Notes under the pieces: model-generated
What the model saw: the letters and a program-made list of their open reading frames with translations, nothing else
Database searches by the model: none
What the model was told of the DNA's origin: nothing
NCBI GenBank assembly: GCA_963921825.1
Contig: OY997589.1
Location: forward strand, 44,340,638-44,404,637
Length of the DNA: 64,000 nt
From: Erodium maritimum
Taxonomy: Eukaryota; Streptophyta; Magnoliopsida; Geraniales; Geraniaceae
Direction of reading: 5' to 3'
Shown: positions 1-11,405 of the stretch, piece by piece
Layout: each line of letters starts with the position of its first letter
Position numbering within the stretch: position 1 is the stretch's first letter
Translations under genes and position numbers: made by a program

Positions 1-3000
1 GGTTAATGAGCAGGGATAAGTATGAAATGGAAGGGATTCAAAGATCCAACAATTCGGTTATCATGTCAGAATCACCTTCCCAGATGGAGGGTAATTTAGA
101 GGACCTTGGCACAGCTAATTTTGGTATAGATCAATCGCACTCTGAGCCTGTAGTGCATGATGTTGGCACAGCTAAGTTAGATGCATATTATTGGAAGAAC
201 TTTGCTGATATCATCAATGAAAATGTTGTTAAAAAACTTGGGGTGCCTGTTCCTGAGAAACTAAAGTGGGATGGGTTTGACTTATTAAATGGAATCGGCT
301 TACAGTCGCGTAAGATTGCAGAAGCAGGTTACATTGAGTCGGGACTTGCGGCGCCAGAAAGGCAGGATGTTGATAGTAGTAAAACTGTTAGCCTACCCGC
401 CATTAGTGCAATCCAATCTTCACTTCCAGATATTAAGAAAGCAACTAAGGACTTACTAAAGCAAACTGATTCTGTACTAGGAGCATTAATGGTTCTAACC
501 GCAGCAGTTTCTCAGTTAAACAAGGAAGGACGTCTTGGAGGAGATAATGAAACTACAGCAGACAAGACAGAAGACAATGTGGCCTACTCCATGAACGGGA
601 AGCTTGTTAACTCTCAAGGTCGGTCAGTTTTGGATGAAAAGAAAGCTGAGGAAATGAAAGCTCTCTTTTCAACTGCAGAGAGTGCTATGGAGGCTTGGGC
701 TATGCTTGCCACATCACTTGGACAATCCAGTTTTATTAAGTCTGAATTTGAGAAAATTTGTTTCTTGGACAATGAAACTACAGATACACAGGTATGCTTT
801 CTCAATTCACATGAATACCCTAACATACATGGTATGAAATTAATTCTTCTGTGAATCACTTAGACAAAGGAAGCTGCAGGTGGCAATTTGGCGTGATTCT
901 GTGCGGAGAAGATTAGTTGTTGCTTTCAGGGGAACAGAACAAGTAAATTATGTCTTACATCTCAGTCTAGTTGGGTTTGGATTGTAGTTCACAATTTTTC
1001 TGTTTTTTCCATTTCATCAGGCAAGATGGAAGGACTTGCGAACCGATCTAATGCTAGCTCCCACTGGGTAATGCCTAACTATTCGTAGTTATAACTCATA
1101 TGATATTTATTTAACTTGTCACTTTGAGAGCTGCGTGCATTATAGTATCTAGTTTATTCTGTCTGTTTGTCATTATGTTTCAGTTTTGGTGCCCTACCAG
1201 TGCGTATGCTGGTTTGTCATTATATTTCAGTATTGGTGCCCTACCAGTGCGTATGCTGGTTTGTCATTATATTTCAGTATTGGTGCCCTACCATTCCATA
1301 TCGTGAATTGCGTTGTCGTCGCCAAGTTCAGTTTTTTCATAACTAAAGCAAGGAAGTTTAAGAAATAAAGCAAGAAATGGCTTTTTATTTTTATTTTTAT
1401 AATAACATCATTCTATCCGTGCTTTGGTACATGATTTATTCTTGTCCATTAATTTCCTGTTCCTGGTGCATATATGTCTCTTTGAGAAGTTCATCCACTG
1501 AGTTACATATTTTATTTGCTCTCTGTTTCTGTCATATCCTCTGATAGGTTAAACCCTGAAAGATTGGGAGGAGACTTCAAGCAAGAAGTTCAGGTACACA
1601 TAGATTATGAATTAATTGGAAGAATAAAAACGTGAAGTGATTGTATTTGGAAAATCATGTGGGATGCACTTGTTATTGCACCCGTTTAACTACTTTGCCT
1701 TTTATGGGTTTGTGATTGTGCTATTTTTATTTTAGGTTCACAGTGGCTTTCTAAGTGCATATGATTCTGTCCGAATAAGAATCATCTCTCTCATCAAGCT
1801 TTCAATTGGTTATAAGTAAGTTGTTCCTTTGTATAATGGTGTGTGTAACTGTTAAGGGAAACTTAGCAATCCAAGGATCTAAAGTAAATCAAACTCAAGA
1901 TCCTCTGTTTTTATCTGTCTAGCGCTCTGTTTAATTTGCATTATATGCCACATGAAAAGTAATAGACTAATAATTAATTTCCTCAACAGATCCTAGGCCT
2001 TTTTATTCACGAAACCCCCATAATAAGCAGGGTCCTGGATAAAAACTTTCAATATGATCAAAATGTCATTACTTGACTTCTTGAGTACACAGTTACATTA
2101 CACAGCTCGTAATTTCTTTAGTTGTCAACTTAGTCAGGTAGTCCATTATTTTCCCCTCTTTGTTTTCTGATAAAAAGGTGAAACAAAAAGCTCTCTTGGT
2201 ATCTTCAGTCTGTGGAGACTTTTTTTATCAGTTAAAACAAGCTGCAGGAGGGTGATCCCAACCTATATCCTGCAGGGGAATATGCTTAGCTCATGATAAC
2301 AATTAGCTCCAGTCTTTAATGTTTTTTTTTATCAAGGTTCTAAAACTTGGTATCGGCCAAAACTTGGTGAGGAAATGAAAAAGGATCTTTTGACTAATCA
2401 ATGAGAAATTGGCAAAACTCGTTTTGTTGACAAAAATAGCAACAGTTTAGTAAAGGAAGAATTCCGAGAACTAACTATCATCAACTTGTACCTTTCAAAA
2501 ACTGACTGTAGACTTATTAGTTGATCAATTTGACACGGTAGACTTAAGGTAATTAGGCAAACTAACATTTTCCGTTAGAAATGACAGAAAATGTTAGGAA
2601 AACACTAAGAACTAACTGTCATATGACTATTGAACTAAAAAACTAAATGTGGACTTGTTAATTTTTTGAGTTTTTCCTAACGTTTTCTGTCATTTCTAAT
2701 GGAAAATGTTAGTTTGCGTGATTACCTTATGTCTACAGTGTCAAATTGATCGACTAATAAGTCAACAGTCAGTTTTTGAACGGTACAAGTTGATGATAGT
2801 TAGTTCTCGGTGTTATCCCTTTACTAAAATAAGACAGTTCCAAACAACTTAGTAAGTTAAAACAAAAGCGCAAACCTTATTTCAAACAAAATTAACATAG
2901 TAAACAAATTCAAACAACAATAAAGATAAATAACAAGTTAAAAAAAGGCCCCACAGTTGACCGAGTTTTGGACCTATTTCCACTTATCGGACTCGTGGTT

Positions 3001-6000
3001 AAGTTCCACTGAGTTTTCTCCGACTTTTATCAGTTTCAGAACACTGATATTTATTCTCGTGCAACTAGGTTATAGAGAAGGGAATTATTTCTGCTGTTAA
3101 AAGTTTTCCATCTTAGTTTCTTTTCAGGACATGAGATGGGATTTGTCGGTATATACTAACAGGCAGAAGCTGGATGTTTTTGTGGCAGAGATGATCATGC
3201 TGAGCCACCTCCCAGATGGCATGTTTATGTGACCGGTCATAGTTTAGGGGGTGCATTAGCTACCCTTCTTGCTCTTGAACTTTCATCAAGTCAATTAGCA
3301 AAGTAAGCTATTTCTCTTTGTACTCGAAGCACTCTTTTTGCTTAAGTTCTTACTACAACAATAGTAAATTTTGCACGAATGCCTTCTATACTGTATATGC
3401 AATGCCAGCTGTTGTGTTTTTCTGGCTGAGCCCCGAAGTCTTACTATGTGTGCTATCCACTACTACACTGAATATCAACATGTTACTCCTTGTTTTTTGT
3501 GATTAATTATACTCTTCTATCTGTAGTTTCTTCGGTTATGGTTAATATCAGTGAGGGTATTTCTTCGAATACTATTTTGTTTGTCCAAATGAAACAAAAA
3601 AAGTTCTACAACTTCAGTTATCTTAGGATTTCTGGAATTCGATATTACGGGTGCAATAATTTCACGCTGAATTACATGTAATCCTCAACCATAATTTGTA
3701 TGTGTGACAAATTTAAGTAATGGCACTGCTTTCAACAATCAACAACCAACAGGCATTAAATATAAGGTGGTGGAAAAGATGCTGTGGGGGGAGTTCCGGG
3801 AGGACATTGCAGGAGTAGAAGCTAGACGGTGGACACAAATTGCGGGATAAGCTTTCCACCAAAATACCATCAGCCACATATTATTAGTATGTGCACAGAA
3901 ATTAACATTAAAATGCATCTCTGCGAACATGATAAGAGTTTTGTGGTATATAATATGGTCATTAAAGAAGAATTGCCAGATACAGACAGTGCCATATCAA
4001 ATACTATGTAGGAGGAAATATGACATGGGTAGAAGATGTGAGGGGTAATATAGTATTAGAAATGTTAGTTTGAAGAAATTTCAGTCCAAACTTTTTACAA
4101 GAGTGCCATTCCTTGCCTTCACGAATCTTCTTCGTTGAGTACATATACATATTTTTTGATCAGCACATAAAGCAGGAAATCTTAACCCACTTCAAACCCC
4201 ACCCTTCCCCCAGGAGAGGACGTTTGGAAAACTGGACCTCTTACTAGGCAGTGCTCACTTGGACCAACCAAGCTAACCTAGTGGGTTCATGCAACGGAAT
4301 ATTAAACTTCCCAGTATGTTTAGTGTTAGACTGAAGATGAAAGGTAATGCTTTGACATTTGTTTGAAGATTAGAACCAGCTGATTCTTTTTTTTTTTTTT
4401 ACTTTTGTGCCAGGTGTGGGGCAATTTTTGTGACTATGTATAACTTTGGTTCTCCTAGAGTTGGCAATAAAAGATTTGCAGAAGTTTATAATGAGGTAAC
4501 TTAATATTTTAACAATGGTGTAATTGTAAAGCTTATAATTCCATTTTTCTCATCCTGGCAGAATCCTTTGTTTTCTGTAGAATTCATCCCCAAAGAGAGT
4601 TTGTGATATATTAAAGGGGAAAATGACCTTTCGAAGCGATCTGAACAGATCGCCGGTCTTACTGAGAACATTTAAAAAAAAATGTTTATTGTATGCATTA
4701 TTTTACAGTAAATTTATCTTAATTGCTTTGTCATTGACGAACACATTTCCCATACATCCAAACCATTATTTTGTTGTGTGTTCTTGGTCTTTCCTGTGAT
4801 TGAGTTACAGTTATCTATATTTTATGTAAATAATTTAATTTCTTCGGGCAGAGGATGCACTTTTTATTTATTAATTTTTGTATTTGAGTGCTTTTGATGT
4901 CGCTGACATTTTGAAGAGACCAGCTTAGGGGGAAATGGTATTTCAAGCATAATTAAGAAAAGTGGTTCAAGTTTTATGTGATCTTACTCATTGTTTTCAA
5001 CTTAAATCCTTTCTGGCAATCCTACTGTTTATATTTTCCATCTCTCCATGTTCAAATTTATCTACAGTGCAGTTTGATCAGGTTGCAACTCTTGTAAGCT
5101 TCATCTCTGAGCCAATCTCTGATATTGGAGAAAGTAATCAGGAAACCTAAGGTCACGACTCATGAAAGTTTCTGGGACAGGACTGCCAATATATAATTCA
5201 AATTTAGAAATTAACAACTAAATTTAAGTGCTCATGTATTTTCTTGTCAATATCAATTCAACATGTTATCTTCTTCCCACACAAAATTCTCTTGCATATA
5301 TAAAATAGAGTGATATAGTGATAATTATGGAAGTTTCAATTCTCATATTTGCAGAAGGTTAAAGATAGCTGGAGGGTTGTAAACCACAGAGATATTATAC
5401 CAACAGTCCCGCGCTTGATGGGTTATTGCCATGTTGCCCAGCCTGTTTATTTAGCAGCTGGGAATTTAAGTGATGCCTTGGTAGGTAGTTTCTGTATTGA
5501 CTTTATATGAACCAGATGCAATTTCAGTGTTTTCCCTAATATATGTATATATTGAAAGCACGTGAATCTTTGTCACAGCTGATTGACTTGTTAGCATGAC
5601 GTTTTGCGGCATGTGCTAGTCATGGTAACCTGCACATATTTGGTAGCGGTAGTACAAATGATGTGGTCATTAGATTAGCATTTCTAATTGTTTGGTCAGT
5701 TTGTTATTCATAATAGGTATTTGTTTCAGTTTTCAGAATTATTCATCTAGCATCATCTACATGGTCATTTTAAAGCACTTTCATGAACCTTAATCTTTGC
5801 TGTCAGCAACAGTAAAGAAACATTGGTGGCACTTATTTTCAGTAGTCTAATTTCTTATCTTTGGAACTCCTCTCCTCACATCTGCTCCGAATCAGATGAC
5901 CCACTAGAGTTCGAAAACTAGTCTTCTTATGAGATAGTGCTCTTCTTGACCAACCAGGCCACCCCTAGTGGGCGTTAGTTGTCAATTTGGGTTTGGAAGA

Positions 6001-8466
6001 AATGACAACCATAGTCAATGTTAGACACCACTGATGATTGCAGTGTTCACATTGTATTTTCATTTTGGAGTAAGTTCATGAATGCAACGTCAAAAATGTT
6101 AAAATTCAGGTAAATATCGAGCTATTGGAAGACGGTTACCAAGGTGATGTTATTGGAGAATCGACACCAGATGTTCTTGTCAGTGAGTTTGTAAGTCCTT
6201 TATCATAAAATCTCCTGTTTCAGGCACTTATTTTGCACATGGCTACTGGTTCTAGCTCTTCATTCCTAATGTTTAATATGTCTTCCTTGATATCTTGTAA
6301 TTCAACAATATTATTTAGGGTTAAATTACCTAAAGTATTGGTCATGTGCATTTAGATACTCTAAAGTATTGGTCACTATTGATCACGTGCTGGACAAAGT
6401 TTAGGCTAAATTTCCGACACTTTTCAATTCATAAAGGCACGTAAAGGATCTGTGACCAATTCATTAGGCATATAAATGACCTGTGACCAATTCATATAGG
6501 CATGTAAATGACCAGTGACAAATTCAAACAGGCATGTAAATGACCTGTGACCGAAACTTAGGGTACCTGGTTTGACACTTTTAAACTTTGGGATCCCAAA
6601 GTTTAATATGTCTTCCTTCATATCTTGTAATTCAACAATATTATTTAGGGTTAAATTATCCTAAAGTATTGGTCATGTGCATTTAGCTACTCTAAAATAT
6701 TGGCCACTATTGATCACGTGCTGGACAAAGTTTAGGCTAAATTTCCGACACTTTTCAATTCATAAAGGCATGTAAATGATATGTGACCAATTCATAAGGC
6801 CTGTAAATGACCTGTGACCAATTCATATAGCCATGTAAATGACCTGTGACCGTAACTTAGGGTACCTGGTTTGACACTTTTAAACTTAAGGTAGTTCACT
6901 ATTCGTGACCAATATTTTAGGGTAGGTTTTTACATTTAACCCTATTATTTATATACATGATTTGGCGGTCCTGTAGAAATATGGGTAAACAACAGACAGA
7001 TCCTTATATGGGTAATTATATGACCTCCAATTTATTTGTTAAACTTTTCTTAAACTCACAAGACATTATAATTTATTAGTTTAGCACAAAACAATTTATG
7101 AAATCAAAGGAGTACTGTTTTTTTCTTCTGAAACAGTTAGCCAATATTCATTTTTATCCATTCCAATTCATAGTACTGAATATTTGATGTTAGACTTTGG
7201 TTAAGTGGTTGTCAGAATTATACCACGGCAAGCATTGTTGTAAAAGGCGGGTGCCTAGCCCGCTTAGGCGCCCAAAACGAAAGGAAAAACGCCTCAAATC
7301 GGTCGAGTCCGGCGGGATGAGGCGGCACGACCGATTAGGCGGGCTGGGCGGGGCGTAGGCGGGCGGACCCATGTCTCTGCATTTTTAGTTCCTAACTTTT
7401 CACATCGATGGGTAAATGGTTCCCAGATGACAAAATGTCATGTAATAATTTTCATATCATATATATTCGAAAAGGAAAAAAAAATTAAAAATTGTATTAA
7501 CTTAATCACATAAGATCTTGGAGCTGAGATGGTCATAATTTGGAATTAGAATCTGTTTTCTTGTACATGTGTGATGTTTTCTCTATTAAAATAAAAACCC
7601 ATGATAAATTAAAGTAGGGATAATTGTCCAAAACTACCCTAAAGTTTTGTCCACAAACGAGTTGATGCACAAAGTTTCGTCCACGTTGTGTGGCTACCCT
7701 GAAATTTTGTCCACGACTTTTTTAGTTTTGACGTAATAGGGATGTTCAGAATGATGGTCTGGGGCCTCTGAGCAGTGCTTCCCAGATAGAATAGAAGCGT
7801 GGACAAAACTTTATTGCACCCACAAAAACGTGGGCAAAACTTCAATGCACCCACAAAAGCGTGGACAAAACTTCAGGGTAGCCACACATCGTGGACAAAA
7901 CTTTGTGCATCAACTCGTTTGTGGACAAATCTTTAGGGTAGTTTTGGACAATTATCCCATTAAAGTAATACCCATGTTAAATTAGAATCTGTTTTCTTGT
8001 ACATTGCAAATTAAAATAATTTATAATTTCAATTTTTGATTATATATGCGTCACTGCCCGACTAACGCCTAGCGCTTTTTACAACCTTCGTCTATGAGCT
8101 CATATTCTACTCTGATTTCTTGCCAAATTTTGACTGGGGACTATTATACAGATGAAAGGTGAACGAGAGCTTATTGACAAAATTCTACAGACGGAAATAA
8201 ATATATTCCTCTCAATTAGAGATGGGACTGCACTTATGCAGCATATGGAGGATTTCTATTACATCACACTGCTAGAGGTAATATGCTTTCACTCTTCCTG
8301 CTTTTTCTGGACTTGGGTTTTTAGGAATCGTCAAAAATACATATTTGCTTGTAAGTTTGATTTGCTGTGCACCCTTTTGCTTCTTTTTTTCCAGAATGTA
8401 AGATCAAATAATGACATCGTGGCCAAGTCACAATCAAATGAACTAGATTCCTCATCAGCTGGTTAA
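1..8466 (+). CDS. Class-3 (alpha/beta-hydrolase) lipase gene, 5' end outside the window
   Basis: Eleven exons can be placed, all introns GT-AG: 1-791 (first full codon at 3), 880-942, 1021-1067, 1548-1593, 1736-1815, 3189-3302, 4414-4495, 5355-5480, 6110-6190, 8152-8277, 8395-8466 (TAA). They give about 540 residues. The first exon is a hydrophilic N-terminal part; the reading frame is open to the window edge, so the Met at 6 is probably internal. The lipase core follows: VVAFRGTEQ, then WHVYVTGHSLGGALATLLALE with the GHSLG nucleophile elbow (Ser codon 3241-3243), then YNFGSPRVGNKRFAEVYN, then NHRDIIPTVPRLMGYCHVA. The Asp of DIIP and the His of YCH are the likely rest of the triad. The C-terminal part reads MQHMEDFYYITLLE. 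From memory it closely resembles the Arabidopsis At4g13550-type triglyceride lipase, which has an N-terminal C2 domain; that domain would lie left of the window. Triacylglycerol or galactolipid hydrolysis is inferred from the family. No coding lesion was seen. Confidence 0.93.
1165..1296. repeat. 47-bp tandem repeat in lipase intron 3
   Basis: Nearly three copies with period 47 start at 1165, 1212 and 1259. Each begins GTTTGTCATTAT, holds an acceptor-like TTTCAG and continues TTGGTGCCCTACCA. It lies in intron 3 (1068-1547), upstream of the real acceptor at 1547. Confidence 0.9.
2447..2828. mobile_element. 382-bp foldback MITE in lipase intron 5
   Basis: The two halves are inverted copies of each other. 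The left end reads TTTAGTAAAGG and the right end CCTTTACTAAA. The pairing continues through GAACTAACTATCATCAACTTG on the left and its complement on the right, up to a short central spacer near 2610-2650. No coding sequence is inside, and I could not define a target duplication. It is a non-autonomous DNA element by structure, superfamily unknown. Confidence 0.8.
4185..4300 (-). repeat. Degraded SINE-like fragment in lipase intron 6
   Basis: On the minus strand it starts near CCCACTAGGTTAGCTTGGTTGGTCC, which resembles the tRNA-derived head (A box) of plant SINEs. A weak B-box-like stretch follows. A related but diverged fragment lies in intron 8 of the same gene. No A-tail or target duplication was defined. 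Confidence 0.45.
5878..5975 (-). repeat. Degraded SINE-like fragment in lipase intron 8
   Basis: It aligns by eye with the fragment in intron 6. Shared blocks are GAAAACT, TCTTCTTA/CTCTTACTA, AGTGCTC, TTGACCAACCA and CCTAGTGGG. The order and orientation match a minus-strand tRNA-derived head. It is too decayed for a family name. Confidence 0.4.
6318..6942. mobile_element. MITE with GGGTTAAAT termini, internally duplicated, in lipase intron 9
   Basis: The termini are GGGTTAAAT at 6318 and ATTTAACCC ending at 6942. They are flanked by a perfect 9-bp direct repeat, TATTATTTA, at 6309-6317 and 6943-6951. A 9-bp duplication is typical of Mutator-like elements. The interior contains a tandem duplication of about 331 bp that includes intron sequence: AATATGTCTTCCTT near 6278 recurs near 6605, followed by the left terminus again. 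The related MITE at 51847 has the same termini and its own 9-bp duplication. Confidence 0.85.
7237..8085. mobile_element. hAT-like non-autonomous element in lipase intron 9, carrying a nested MITE
   Basis: The left end is GTTGTAAAAGGCGGGTGCCT. The right end is AGCGCTTTTTACAAC, the near reverse complement, and GC-rich GCCTAGC/GGGCG motifs lie inside both ends. Plant hAT-type repeats with GTTGTAAAAAGCG termini are known to me. An 8-bp duplication was not recognisable, so the superfamily is tentative. Removing the nested MITE (7617-7958 plus one 9-bp repeat) leaves about 500 bp. Confidence 0.6.
7617..7958. mobile_element. 342-bp Mutator-like MITE nested in the hAT-like element
   Basis: Long inverted ends begin GGGATAATTGTCCAAAAC and close with the complement GTTTTGGACAATTATCCC. 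Motifs of the type GTTTTGTCCAC repeat inside each arm. The element is flanked by a perfect 9-bp direct repeat, ATTAAAGTA, at 7608-7616 and 7959-7967. There is no coding capacity. A second copy of the family lies at 9786-10050. Confidence 0.9.
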
Positions 8467-8946
8467 GGCTATAGGTCTCATAGCTGGTGGACTATATGCG
8501 GTATGTTCACAACTTCTTTCTCATCAATGTATGCTGCAAATGCTCCAAACATCTGAATGTGACTCGTGATAGGCAGTGAATCATCCTATAGGAAACACAG
8601 AAAAAGAAGTTAAACAAACATCTCAATTCTTTTTTGTTGTAACACGGAGTACAGGTTTATAATATGATGAGATGAAGACGAGTGAGCTAGGTTAGATGAT
8701 TCTCTTTGTCGTGATCTTTTATGCTTGAGATATTATTATATTAATTGTATTGTTTCCATATGTTCATATCTGACCTCAGTAGCGTAGCATTATCTGTTCT
8801 AGAAGAGGTAAAATTTTCTTATATATATAGCTCAAAAGTTAAAGACAGAATCTATCCAACTATATATTGCAGATAAGTTATCTGCCATATACCCTAAAGC
8901 ACTACCTTTCACAATGTTACAATTAAGTAGCAACATTTGTTTACAG
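8467..8946. other. Intergenic space between two convergent genes
   Basis: It lies between the lipase stop codon and the stop codon of the coiled-coil gene and must hold both 3' ends. It is AT-rich, with several AATAAT/ATAATA-like stretches. No single polyadenylation signal could be chosen and no other feature was seen. Confidence 0.6.
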
Positions 8947-10570
8947 TTACCATTTTCTGTTGGCAATATTGTTTGGTGTTATGGCCTTGTTGTTGTTGCT
9001 CATGATCCGTAGGCTCTGCCTCAGTATGTCTGCTTCTCTCTTGCTCTTGTACCCTTCATACTCTGCTGAAGCCAACTTCATTTTCAGTGCTTTAATGGCC
9101 CCTTCCTTTTCTTCAAGCTTCCTCTTCAGCTCTTCGACCCCATCTTCTTCCTCTGGTATGCAATAAATTCCTCCTACACATCCAGAACCAAGTACCCAAA
9201 TTCGTACCAGTCATGACTTGATCCATAATTAATCTATACGTTGTTTCATATACTGACAATTTATTTACTAGTCCATTTGACTTGTGTAACATTAGTGTTT
9301 GTTTCAGGAGGCCAGTTCTAAATTTACCTACAAGTGGAAGGGTCAAGATCAAGATCAAGACTGCCATATATATAAAGATAGGTGTATCAAGCCGAATAAA
9401 GCCCCACACACCAACTTTAGGCACCATTCATTGTCCGCACAAGGCTTGAAATTTATGAGTATCCATCTCTATCTCTATCTAACGCTTCTCAAGTCTTTAG
9501 TTCAGTGTGTATCAGTAGAGAACTCATAGATATAGGTTAATAGACAAGAATTCAAAGTATCAGTGTATAGGCGTTGACAAATTGGCTACCTTTTCTCAGT
9601 TATGGTACGGTTTGCACGTAGAAATGTACAGTGTTACGAATGGTGGTGATGTGAATTATATATTTTGTTTTAACAAAGTATTTATCTTAAATCCGTTTTT
9701 ATTTATATTTAGTACTTGAAGTATAGTATTTTTCATTTTTCATCCACAAGTTGTACTATTTCCTTCCCGTGTTACATAATTAAAAGGGATAATTGTCTAA
9801 AACTATCCTAAAGTTTTGTCGATGCACAAAATTTTGTCCACGCCTTGTGGGTGCAATGAAGTTTTGTCCATACTTTGTGGGAGCATTGAAGTTTTGCCCA
9901 CGCTTTTATGGGTGCATTTAAGTTTTGTCCACGCTTCTATTCAATCCGGGAACATCCTTATTACGTCAAAACTAAGAAAGTCGTGGACAAAACTTGAGGA
10001 TAGTCACACAGCGTAGTCGAAACTTTAGAGTAGTTTTTGACAATTATTACTAAGTTAAATGAAAGATGTATTTACATGCTCTCTTTTACTGGGAAGTAAG
10101 AAGAAGTTGAATCCCCAACAACTTGACACCAAACCCATTTAAGAGTGACACCCACCAGACTGACCTAAGCTGAAATATAATATTACAGTTACTGACATGA
10201 ATGTATTTTCTATTCTTAAAATGTATTTGTTATGAAAATGGATGTGTGATGAAGAGAGAGATAGGAAGGAACCTTGATGGGTCGTGTGGATGAGATCGTC
10301 AAGCTCCTTCTTGATGGCAAGGTAAAGCTTCTTCCATTTGTGGACAGCCTGGTCCCTCCAAGCCCTCTCCTCCTCCATGAAGAAGACCTTGAGTTGTTCC
10401 ATGCTTGTGATCCTCTCCTCCTTGCCTTCCACAAGCTTCGTGAGGCTCCTGACCTCCTCCCTCAGCCTCTTCCTCTCCTCCTTCAACGCCAACACCATCA
10501 CCTCCTTCTCGTACATCATTTCCTTTACCGCAACCACTCTCACTTCCTCCACTTTCTTCCCACTACCCAT
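8947..10570 (-). CDS. Small lysine/glutamate-rich coiled-coil protein, two exons
   Basis: Exon 1 runs 10570-10273 and exon 2 runs 9152-8947 (TAA), with a GT-AG intron of 1,120 bp in phase 1. The product is about 166 residues. It starts MGSGKKVEEVRVVAVKEMMY and is strongly helical and charged throughout, with heptad-like spacing. A short conserved-looking block, RAWRDQAVHKWKKLYLAIKKELDDLI, falls at about residues 69-94. A second coiled coil (EELKRKLEEKEGAIKALKMKLASAE) and an Asn-rich tail (MSNNNKAITPNN) follow. No signal peptide or membrane segment was seen. I do not recognise a named family; a structural or cytoskeletal role would be a guess. The Met at 10570 is the first in an open exon and follows a plausible TATA. 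The gene is convergent with the lipase gene. The intron carries a MITE. Confidence 0.72.
9786..10050. mobile_element. Second copy of the GGGATAATTGTC MITE, in the coiled-coil gene intron
   Basis: The left end is GGGATAATTGTCTAAAAC and the right end TTTTTGACAATTATT, with arms of repeated TTTTGTCCACG motifs as in the copy at 7617. The ends are more diverged than in that copy. The flanks TAATTAAAA and TAAGTTAAA may be a decayed 9-bp duplication. Confidence 0.8.
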
Positions 10571-11405
10571 CTCTCTTCTTACTTATAACTCACCAAACTC
10601 TTGTTCCTATAACTAATTGAGAACATGTTATTTTTATAAGTTTTTGGTTTGTGGATGACATAAATTCCTTTCCACCCGAGGCTCTCTGTCTCCTCACTCC
10701 TACTCCATTAATGAGAGGCCACATGGCCTATGTCTCTCTCTCACACGGGTTTGGATCCTAGAGATTTACTTCATGTCATGACATAATCTAATGTACGAGT
10801 ATACGGTGAGGTGGTACAAAGCTTTTTCATCCTCATTTGCAGTGTAACTGCAGGCTTGATAGGAGTAAAACAAACTAATACCTTTCACAATAAAAATATA
10901 GAAAGAGATCGATTCGATCTGTTTTCGATTTAACTAGTCCAAATAAAAGAAGAAAAAAAAAACTAAATTAGACCCAAAATAAACATGATGTGTGGTCTAA
11001 TCTTGTAGGCGTAACACTGACAATTACACCTTGATTAGACCACGTATCGGTGACATATAGAGTTTCCCGTATTTTCATTCAAATGTTGTAGGGAAAACTG
11101 TTTGAAAAAAGTCGGCCGACTATAATCGTACGACTTCCAAGTACACTACAAATATAAAAAATTCTTCGACTTAACAAGCTTAGCTAATTTCTCTTTCGCT
11201 TGTCTAATTTAGTTGTTCTTTGTTCATACAAATCAGGTGGATTATCGTATGTGTTGCTGTAATTCTGTGGTAGAATGTTGTTAGCGTTGTGCGATAAAAC
11301 GGTAAACCTCCTCACATCCTAAAACGTATATAACGTATATTAATATGCACATGCTTAAGTACAAAGATCGCATTTTGGTATTATCAAAAAACACATAACA
11401 ATATA
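10571..11405. other. Upstream intergenic region
   Basis: Apart from the TATA candidate it is AT-rich and non-coding. A small imperfect palindrome near 10993-11043 pairs GTGGTCTAATC with GATTAGACCAC. Nothing else was recognised. Confidence 0.5.
10628..10637 (-). promoter_or_regulatory. Candidate TATA box of the coiled-coil gene
   Basis: The minus strand reads TATAAAAATA here, about 58 bases upstream of the chosen ATG at 10570. Spacing and sequence fit a plant TATA box with a short leader. There is no further support. Confidence 0.35.

Noticed and set aside
10274-10616. Plus-strand Leu/Pro-rich frames across the coiled-coil exon
   Set aside because: They are antisense shadows of the lysine/glutamate-rich coiled-coil exon; only the minus strand gives spliceable exons with consistent phase.
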